Origin: Multifurca ochricompacta
Lineage: Eukaryota; Basidiomycota; Agaricomycetes; Russulales; Russulaceae
Reading direction: 5' to 3'
Assembly: GCA_022496185.1 (NCBI GenBank)
Contig: WTXG01000041.1
Location: 62,001-126,000 of the forward strand
Length of the DNA: 64,000 nucleotides
Part shown: positions 56,445 through 64,000 of the stretch, piece after piece
How positions within the stretch are numbered: position 1 is the stretch's first letter
How the letters are laid out: every line of letters starts with the position of its first letter
Notes under the pieces: model-generated
Database searches by the model: none
What the model was told of the DNA's origin: nothing
The model's input: the letters and a program-made list of their open reading frames with translations, nothing else
Program-made: the position numbers and the translations under genes

Positions 56445-58086
56445 TCATTCCCTGGAAACATGCTGAGCTTCCAATCCAAGGAGATAAACCCGATTCGCGG
56501 TATGGAACAAGATGTCTTTCGCGACCCTGGCAGCTTCGTCCTTTGTAAGTTCGTCTGCTTTGACCGCTTCCTGCAATACCTGATGAAAAGAAAACAGAAA
56601 AAAAAAGAATTTTCGGTTTAGTTTTATCAAGCATGGCCCCTCACGACGATAATCAAGGAAGCATCATGCTCACAACAGAAAGAGCTTGACGCGCCTGGTA
56701 ACTGCCTAGGTAATAGGTTTCTGGCCACCAATGACCGTCACCTGTATCCCAAGTACGAGCTCTCAACGTCCATTCCTCGGAAAGGGGAGGGAAAAAAAAA
56801 CAAAAAAAAACAAGAAAGCCACTGGGCGTCGCTTACTTGACCACATCACCTTGTTCGTCGGTACCAGCTCCAGTACCTGCCGTATCAACGCTTCTTGACC
56901 GCGCCCCGACACCGCCGGAAATACTTCGCCGATGTCAAGGTAGACGTTTTTGTATACGGCGGTGAGGTATCCCGCTTCGCGCATGTATGGGTAGCTTGCA
57001 TGTAGTAGCACGAACGTAGTTCGAGGGTTTGCCGCGATCAGCGGTTGTAGATGGGCCGGGCTTGCACGCGTCAGCGTGATATCCGCGTCGCCGAGACCCG
57101 TATGGAATTGCACTACGGGAGTAATGACACGGGCGTCGACGAGGGTGTGTGTGTGGGGGGGGGGGGGATGACAGGTGCCAGACATGTGAGCAACGTGCGT
57201 GCCGCGTGCATGAGGAACAAAAAGAAAAAAGAAAAGAAACAGGCTTTACCAGGCTTATTGTGCATAGCGGCTATCTTGAGAGTTGTGCGCACAACAAGGT
57301 CATTCAAAGGTTTATGCGCCAATCGTAATGGAGTGTTTATCCCCGTGCGATAGTGTCTGTAGACGTCGTGAAGGGCGCCGACCTCTGCGTCCTCGTTGGG
57401 AAGTGTCGCGACGTCTAGTCCGGTGCGATAACAAACGACGGACTTGAAGCCAGCTACATTGGGATCTTCCGCACTGGACGACAAACGTTTATGCAATGAC
57501 GAGGAGAACATGGGAAGCACGTCTTCCACTGTGTCTATTTCTTCAAATCCTGCATGCCAGAACGCTTGGACAAGTTCCGTGAGGATCTCCTAGATGGGGC
57601 TGCTTTCAAAACGGCGGCAGTTTGGCTGATAGAGTGACAGAGAGATACGCACCTGAGCGACAATTTCCACCCGTACGATGCGACGGGTGGGACTGGTCGT
57701 ATAATTATCGTGCCATTGATACCCTTCCGCTATTTCCTTCACTCCTCCAAGCCCGTCATCGATCAGTATACATTGTATCTTCGCCTCCCTGAAGCACATC
57801 CGGCACAGCTCGTCGTATAGACGAGCGGCTCTGTCCTGCTTTACGTCTTCCCACGAAGCGTGAGGGGGGAGACCGTACAGACGAACGAGATCTCTCCTCG
57901 CGGCGGCGTGCGGTAAGGTGTATATGGCATCCTCGAGTGCGGCACCTTCTGCCTCGACGTGATACCCTCAAAGGCCAAGCGGTCACGATTCTCCGCGGTC
58001 AAGAGCGGGTGGGCATGGTTGTCGATCGCTGGATAGTCGCGGATGATGTCGAGATAAGAATCGCGGTCAGAAAGAGAAGTAACCAT
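56445..58086 (-). CDS. Amidohydrolase-2 family protein (FluG N-domain-like)
   Basis: A TIM-barrel amidohydrolase. The ATG at 58086 gives MVTSLSDRDSYLDIIRDYPA, then IDNHAHPLL with the metal-binding HxH motif. Further conserved blocks are SWEDVKQDRAARLYDELCR, ILIDDGLGG, VRVEIVAQ, FKSVVCYRTGLDV, KPVQFHTGLGDADI (third metal His), FVLLHASYPYMREAGYLT, NVYLDIGEVFPAVS and a C-terminal VLQEAVKADELTKDEA. This matches stand-alone fungal proteins related to the N-terminal domain of FluG/nodulin-glutamine-synthetase fusions. The glutamine-synthetase part is absent. One base is missing near 57958 (GG to G), between GITS and EAEGAALED. Substrate unknown. Confidence 0.8.
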
Positions 58087-58477
58087 GGATGGATGGATCA
58101 AGGACTTTTCGCGAGTGTGGTGGTGAGTCAAAACGAAGAGAAAATGAAAATCACATAGGCTAATTGGAGATAAGATAATTGGTATTTCAAGTTGCACGCA
58201 GGTTGAGCGAATGGTGGAGAGTGGATAGAGTACCTTTTCCTATCCTTTTCCCATCATACCATCATGCTGCCGAGTGTTGAAGGGGGCGAGAGCGGTTGGG
58301 TAGGGGATGGCTAAGCGCCTCGCTGAGTGATCACGGATCTGATAAGATCATCTTTCATTCCTTCCTACTACCACGCTACTTCTAACTTCTAACATCCCAC
58401 CGAGCGTCTTAGCAGGATTGTAATACACTGCGCTATATTTTAAAAAAATCCAAAAGCTTCAGACACGCGCGATACAC
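58087..58477. promoter_or_regulatory. Divergent promoter region between amidohydrolase and BolA-like gene
   Basis: About 390 bases between divergent genes; CT-rich near 58370. No other gene is seen. Confidence 0.4.
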
Positions 58478-58994
58478 ATGCCAGTCACTCCTGAAGAACT
58501 CAAAGAGGCCATAAACGTGGCACTAAAAGCAACGCACATAGAAGTGAAGACACCTCGAGCGGTTGCGGGGAGAATTATTCGGTTCTCATCGTCAGCAAGG
58601 TGATTCAATTTGATGCACACATTCGATCATCATCCCACATCCCATCCCCTTCGAGTTGTTGTATATAACTGGTCTTGCTCACGTTAAACTACCGTAATAA
58701 CAAAACAGGAATTTGAGGGAAAGACGACACTCAGTCGACACAGGATGGGTATCGTATCATATACAAAATTTAGTCGCCGTTATGAGGGTGCCAACACCAC
58801 TATTTTTTTTTTGTTATTTCCTGCAGTGAACCAGGTGCTCAAGACTCAGATCGCCCAAATTCACGCGTTCACACAGGTGTGTGGATTTCACGTTCAATTT
58901 CATCACATTATTTGAACGCACGCATGCCAAATGGAAGAAAACGTTAACGCCACAGCAGTGGGAAGACGCCCAAAAGGTATCAAAAGCCGCCTGA
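58478..58994 (+). CDS. BOL2: BolA-like protein (BolA2/Bol2 type)
   Basis: BolA2 proteins pair with monothiol glutaredoxins, bind a [2Fe-2S] cluster and act in cytosolic iron signalling or Fe-S delivery. The ATG at 58478 gives MPVTPEELKEAINVALKATH. Then come SSGCGENYSVLIVSK, EFEGKTTLSRHRMVNQVLKT, QIAQIHAFTQKTLTPQQWED and KVSKAA with TGA at 58992-58994. Three GT-AG introns fit. The variable-loop Cys (SGCGENY) and the conserved His of RHRMVN are both present. One base is missing near 58546 (GG to G in AAG GAC), a likely sequence error. About 85 residues, normal for the family. Confidence 0.85.
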
Positions 58995-59652
58995 GACGCT
59001 CTAGGCGGAAACACCGACCACCGATTATACTTACCGGTGTGCGGCTCACGCCTACGTGGAGGAGGAGGAGGAAGAGGAAGGGGAAGAGGAAGCGAAGAGA
59101 AGAGAGGAGAAACGAAACTGAACTATCTGTTCCCCCCCTCCCTCATATCGAGATACATGCTCAAATCGTCTATCATTATTGCCGAATGATGACATTGATA
59201 CCGTAAACGACAAATTCACTGAAAGGATAATACAAATGATGTGGCTTTCATAACGTCGAATGTAATACAAATCTTCAAAAAAACAAACAAACAAACAAAA
59301 GGTGCGCGGCCGATAGGAAAACGAAGAGGGTGGCCATTATTATCTGCCAGGGGCAGGGTGAGATGGGAGAAGTGGAAGCGGGTAGGGCGGGATAAGAAAC
59401 GGAAAAAACCATTATTGCGATGAACGAAGTCGTGAAATGATGCAAATTTGAGTGAGGGGTTTCATGAACACTGATGGAACTAATGACCGTGACTGTGACT
59501 GGTGTAGAATGTTAAGATAAGATAAACGCCACAAGAAAGAAAGAATAAAGCGAACGCGAACGTACGGGTTGGTGGATGAAGGTGATGAAACAGAACAAGG
59601 GAAAGGGCAGGTGCACATGTCATAATCATTCATTCATCATCGGTCAACTCTC
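58995..59652. other. Intergenic, purine-rich, no gene
   Basis: Contains a GGA/GAA-rich purine tract (59056-59110) and an AAAC repeat (59280-59300). No gene recognised. Confidence 0.45.
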
Positions 59653-59790
59653 TCAGGCGATGGTGCAACCACCGTTGCCCGTCTGAGTGCCAGAGCCATC
59701 GGTGTCGATGGGAGTCGAGGGTTGAGGATCCGTCGATTCAGACCCGGAGAAGATGGAGGAAATAGAAAAGAAGGCAGTGAATGAATCCAT
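59653..59790 (-). CDS. Mating-pheromone-type CaaX precursor 2 (45 residues)
   Basis: Begins MDSFTAFFSISSIFSG and contains STPIDTDGSG. It ends TQTGNGGCTIA, identical in its last eight residues to precursor 1 and of identical length (45 codons plus stop). The shared TPIDTD and GNGGCTIA blocks, with a diverged N-terminus and linker, show an old gene duplication. CTIA is the CaaX box. Intronless. It lies between the BolA-like gene and the P450, about 4.3 kb from precursor 1, same strand. Confidence 0.8.
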   Translation of the reverse strand: MDSFTAFFSISSIFSGSESTDPQPSTPIDTDGSGTQTGNGGCTIA

Positions 59791-60716
59791 TAGGGATGAC
59801 GTTTAAAAGGCTGATGAGGACTCTGAATGTGTGCGTTCGCTGCCTGCCAGGTGCCTGCTCGAGAGCTGAGCTGAGAGGTGATGAAAGAGTGGGTTCATCC
59901 ATCTTCTTCTCCTTTTATACATTGATGTCCATTGGGCACGCTAGAATTAAAATGGCCACATTGTGAGGAAGGATCGGCAGAATAGAAGGGACGGAAAACA
60001 ATAGAACACGCCACGTACGGATGTAAGTTAGCTTGTTTCCGATTCACGTTCACATTCACAATAAACCAAGGTACGGAGAGAAAACGTTAGAGGGTGAGCG
60101 CATCAACAATAAGAGCGAGTGATGATGTGATGTTCCCTCCTTCCCAAAAGGTTATCGTGCCGAGATTAAACTCGGTCACGAACTAATGATCAAAGCTCAA
60201 AAGCTCAAAAGCTCAACTCTCTCCGTGGATGGCGGACCTCTCTGAGACAGACTTGCGACTGCGAGAACAATTTGGTGAGCTGAGCTCAGAGCTCAAAACT
60301 AGAGTTGAGTTGCAATGGCAGGAGCACCTTAGCAACTCGGCACGGCACATACAACTTAGCCTCAGCAAGCATTAGCACTAGCACATTGCGCCCAGCAGTC
60401 AGCCCAGGCACGGTTCGGACCATCCCAAGTCAAGTAATAATCGGCGAGCTTAATATCACTACTTTTACTTTATTGTTCCTCTGGACAAAGAAACGAAAGA
60501 CTACACTAATTGGTGACGGAATATCAAAGCTCATGTCCTCATGTCTCTTCCTATACAGGATATCCCGACCAATTTAAATTAAGGCTCCCCCGACGCGAAC
60601 GGGCTTACGGATTTAATCCGCTGCTGGTGCACAATACGCATGCAAATGTTCACCCGCGAACACGGGCACAAAATGTTCTCGGAACTTCAATTCCCCTGGT
60701 CTACAAAGATCCTCGT
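59791..60716. promoter_or_regulatory. Upstream region of pheromone gene 2
   Basis: HMG-like cores ACAATAG (near 59998), ACAATAAA (60058), ACAATAAG (60108) and ACAATTT (60268) recur here, as upstream of precursor 1. A short tandem repeat of AAAGCTC lies at 60192-60216. No other gene is recognised. Confidence 0.4.
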
Positions 60717-62691
60717 TCAGCGGAAGAAAAATACGACCACGGGGGGTGAGCCGAACCTTTTCGGGTCAAGAGTCAGATCAAAGCGGCGAAAGATGCTGGC
60801 GATGACGAGATAAAGCTCGCAATACGCCAAATTTACGCCCAAACAGCTACGGGGACCTTTCGAGAACACCGCCATCGACGCTTCTAGTGTCTTTGCGTCT
60901 CGTCCCAGCCAGCGTTCTGGGATGAACGCATCTGGGTTTGGGAAGACCTCTGGTGAACGGTGTACCCAAGTGAAACTTTGTCCAACAACGGTCTGCAGAT
61001 AAAAGAAGAGTCGGGTGAGCATACAGAGGGAACAGTCAAACTGCCAACTGCATATAAACAGCCTCTTACCCCACCAGGAATGAATACTCCGGATATTACC
61101 GCCCCTTCTCGGGGAACAATGCGCGGAAGCGCTGCGCCTCCCGGGAACATGCGAAGCCCCTCCTTCACTACCGCAGTCTGTTGGAGCCTCTCAGAACTTG
61201 GCCAGAAACAGCCGCGACTAATAAATAACTCGCCAAATACGGTAGCTTTTCTAGCACTTCGTAACGTGGGACCTCTTCCAAGACCGGCCACGCTACGCGT
61301 AGTTCCTTTACAAGCCGCTGTTGAACTCCAGGAATGCGTAAAACGTGATGTACGATTGTCGTTGCGCCGATTGAGGTCGTGTCTGAGCCCGCACCAAGTA
61401 GTGCCCCTGCTTCGTGCCATAGACTCAGCTTGGACGGCAACGGGCGACCCTTGTTCACATCGGGATCCAAAAGTGAATGGTAAATGATCCGGTGCGGCGC
61501 GTTTTCCAACTCGCCCGGGCTACGTAATACATCGTTTATCTGATCCATCAACATCTATAATTTCACGCATCGTGTAATCAGCGTTTTAATTTGATTTGAT
61601 TGATTTGACATTACAGCCTTTTGGGGATAGGACAGTCACTTACCTTGCGTAGGAAAAACAACGACTGAACCCCAGGAGGTCCAAATTTGAGGGCGATAGA
61701 CATGGCATGTGTCGTAGTATCTTCACCAAAGTGCCTGAATATTTGATTGTAGTAAGAAGAGCCAGAGCAGCCTCGGAGGCGATGGCAACATCTGCTTCAA
61801 AGTCTGGCGCTTTCGTCGCGTCCATTGTTTTCGCAAAGCAGAAGAACATGACCACATCCGTAGTAAAGCACCGCAACCCCAGCACGATATTGCTAGATTT
61901 TCCTTTTTTTTCACATGAATAAAACATCAAACTCGAATGCACTCAAAGGGGGATGTTCACCTGCAGCGAACTGGTGGGACAAAGCATCGCAAAGGACGTT
62001 CACCTAGAACAACCGATGAGATGATGGGATCGTTCCTATAGCTAGAACGTTTTTCCCTACCCTTTCTTGGATGAGGTCCTGCAGTTGCAGGATCGACGTT
62101 CTCGAGAAAACGGAGCCAAGGACATCTCTACGCTGTTTAGCATCGGAGTAGTGTACGAAGCCGAAAGCCGATGTATCCATGTCGAAAGTGCGGTAAAGCG
62201 AGTAATCCTTGTCCCATTTGTTCTTGTTATTGTATATGTCGTTGAACGCGGCTGCATTCGAAAAATGAAGCTATGTAAGGAGGAGGGGAAGACAGTTGGC
62301 GCGTGGTTTAATGCATGCTATGATAGGCGCAGAAACAGCAGGGTGGATTCGACGAACCTCGTTAGGCATCAAACGAACAATCTCTCCTTAAAAAAACATG
62401 GTGTCGAAGACATATCAACACAATCCGATGGGCCTCTAAGAAAACTCTTGATGTCCTCACCATACTCTCGATGAAGTTCGGCGCGCACGTCAGCCAAGGA
62501 GATGCCCCTGATAATCTCCTGATATGCCAACCATAATCGAGTGCATGCGGCAGCCTTGGGTCCAGGAAACCGAGCGAGTGGGTGGAAGTAAGATTATAGA
62601 CAATTCGCCAAGCTAAGTAACTTAGGATGACCGTCAGCGCTGTGAGAATGCCTTGCTGTGGTCGTGAATAAAGGGAGAAGAAGAAAGACAT
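60717..62691 (-). CDS. Cytochrome P450 monooxygenase
   Basis: A fungal microsomal class II P450. The ATG at 62691 starts MSFFFSLYS, followed by the membrane anchor ILTALTVILSYLAWRIVYNL. Then come HPLARFPGPKAAACTRLW, LHFSNAAAFNDIY, GFVHYSDAKQRRDVLGSVFS, the I-helix GALLGAGSDTTS, the K-helix KEGLRMF (ExxR), PDAFIPERW and the haem loop FSKGPRSCLGVNLAYCEL with its Cys ligand. One T is missing near 62587 (YNLYF becomes YNLTS). The C-terminus after LTLDPKRFG is shorter than usual for fungal P450s, so the last exon may be wrong or lost. The 'HPLARFPGP' proline-rich hinge fits the CYP64/CYP5150-like wide group. Substrate unknown. Confidence 0.85.
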
Positions 62692-64000
62692 GGCCGGCCT
62701 CCTGTCTGCTCAATCATTTGGACTTGGAATGTATATGTACGGTACGGATCATTTGGTGATAATTACACCGTGATCACGGGCACGGCAGTGGCGACACCAC
62801 AGGACGCAGGACTTGAGTGGATTTAAGCTGATTGGTTGTAAAGTTGTTGATAACCTGGAACTTCTTACAATGTTCTGTTCCTGTTCCACGGGGTTATCAT
62901 CCCCGAGGAAATGCCAATTTACCGCAAGTGTAGTAAAAGGCGTGAGCGTAAGTTATGTATGCACAAGCCAAGCAAAGACGGTTTAAAAAGGGGGGAGACT
63001 ATACCGCTACTATCGCTCGCTAAGGGTCAAGGTCAAGGGGCGTATTTCTTTCATGATAGCCTGATCCATAGGCTACAGCGCTGGCAGCGTGACAGGGGAA
63101 GACCCGGCAAGCTGAGCACAGAACGCAACTCAACTCCCAAAGTGTCCTGAGGCCTGGCCAGGTATATCATGACCAGATGGCCAGAGGGTACGCATCACTC
63201 TCTAGCGTTGTATCCACGCGGTATGTGACTGACGTCTTAACATGTATACGATGACGCCCTATGGATAGCCTTTCCCTTACCCCTCACCACCCCCTCTTTG
63301 TGGGTGTGCTGTAGTTATACAAACCATGAGACCGTCATATTTGAGCCCAATTTAAAGCGGGGAGGCAGGCAGGCAGCAGCACCCCCACCCTACCATGAGA
63401 GATTGAAATACCAACCCAACGTTTCAGATAGGAACGGGAACTTCGATTGGGCCGTTCCCGCGTGCTCAAAGAGCGGGTGTTTCATACATATTTTAAAAAA
63501 GCCTTTCAGCCCTAACCAGGTCACCACAGGCGACTGTATCGTAGCACCCGTTAACCACTTATTTGATGATGTATATGTCCCAGTGTGCGGGTGCAGGCTA
63601 TTCATCCAAGAGACCCACCCTGGCTGCAGATCTTTAACACCAAAAACACGCCCCGCCTGTTGGGCTTCCTTCAAGCGTATTCGACAAGAGACCTCGGGAG
63701 CTGGGATAGCCTAGTCGGGAGCAGGTTGCTGGGGAACCTTTGTGTTCTTGTACCCTTACGGTGACTTTCCATTTTGTATTGCACCACTAATTTTTCCATT
63801 GCAGCACGCTCCTTTCTTTTCCCCTCGGGGTTTTCACATGGGATACCCTCCCACTACCATGTTCATTAGAATGTCCCTTGTAGTAGCCGCGCGAGTTAGG
63901 CAACCCTCCTTGAAGCGCGTAATAAATCCGTTTTTTTTTTTTTGTTTTAGATGTGCTATCGAACGGGCCGGCAATACCGTCGAAAGTGAATTTGACTTCA
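62692..64000. other. Right end of window, no recognised gene
   Basis: About 1.3 kb including the P450 promoter. A 138-codon open frame at 63298-63714 and a 94-codon frame on the other strand have no domain, signal or splice support. A T-run lies near 63930-63943. Confidence 0.4.

Noticed and set aside
63298..63714. 138-codon open frame near the right end
   Set aside because: Proline/arginine-rich without domain, signal, TM or splice support; the opposite strand is equally open over much of it.
1..64000. CRISPR array, rRNA or bacterial-type operon
   Set aside because: None seen; sequence is eukaryotic with intron-rich genes. tRNA genes could not be excluded by eye but none was recognised.

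Overview
This window is nuclear DNA from a basidiomycete fungus, most likely an Agaricomycete. Three things point there. Genes carry many short introns of about 50-60 nt with GT..AG ends. The gene set is typical (TSC2, a Yen1/GEN1-type nuclease, SOF1, fungal NCS1 and amino-acid permeases, P450, Ure2-like GST, DUF6534-type membrane proteins). Two short CaaX pheromone-precursor genes of the kind found at basidiomycete P/R mating loci are also present. The species cannot be fixed from sequence alone.

Left part (1-25.5 kb), ordinary gene-dense sequence. It holds the 3' part of a tuberin/TSC2 gene (+), a GEN1/Yen1 Holliday-junction resolvase (-), a decayed ACOT9-type acyl-CoA thioesterase (-), a seven-TM protein with an extracellular domain (+) and an ARMT1/DUF89 phosphatase gene (-). 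A pair of paralogous DUF6534-like membrane genes (-) flanks SOF1/DCAF13 (+). A small hypothetical gene and an NCS1 nucleobase permease (+) follow.

Middle part (about 25.75-51.46 kb), a tandem triplication of a 7.6-10 kb unit. Each unit carries, in order: a TATA-led 46-48 codon ORF; a GST gene; a large inverted repeat whose two arms each carry one copy of an unrecognised small-protein gene ('family B') in divergent orientation; and a single-TM small-protein gene ('family C', -). The spacer of the inverted repeat lies in opposite orientation in units 2 and 3. Unit 1 carries an ankyrin-repeat gene fragment, and units 2 and 3 each carry a different hAT-like non-autonomous element with an 8-bp target-site duplication. 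None of the three GST copies looks complete.

Right part (51.5-64 kb): an amino-acid/GABA-type permease (-), pheromone precursor 1 (-), an amidohydrolase (-), a BolA-like gene (+), pheromone precursor 2 (-) and a cytochrome P450 (-). Both pheromone ORFs are exactly 45 codons plus stop and share the C-terminus GNGGCTIA. No STE3-type receptor is visible in the window.

Caution on gene integrity: at least a dozen conserved genes show single-base frameshifts, nearly all explained by one base missing from a short homopolymer run. This looks more like residual long-read assembly error than gene decay, so 'broken' calls are separated below into homopolymer frameshifts (suspect) and nonsense, deletion or insertion changes (more credible).
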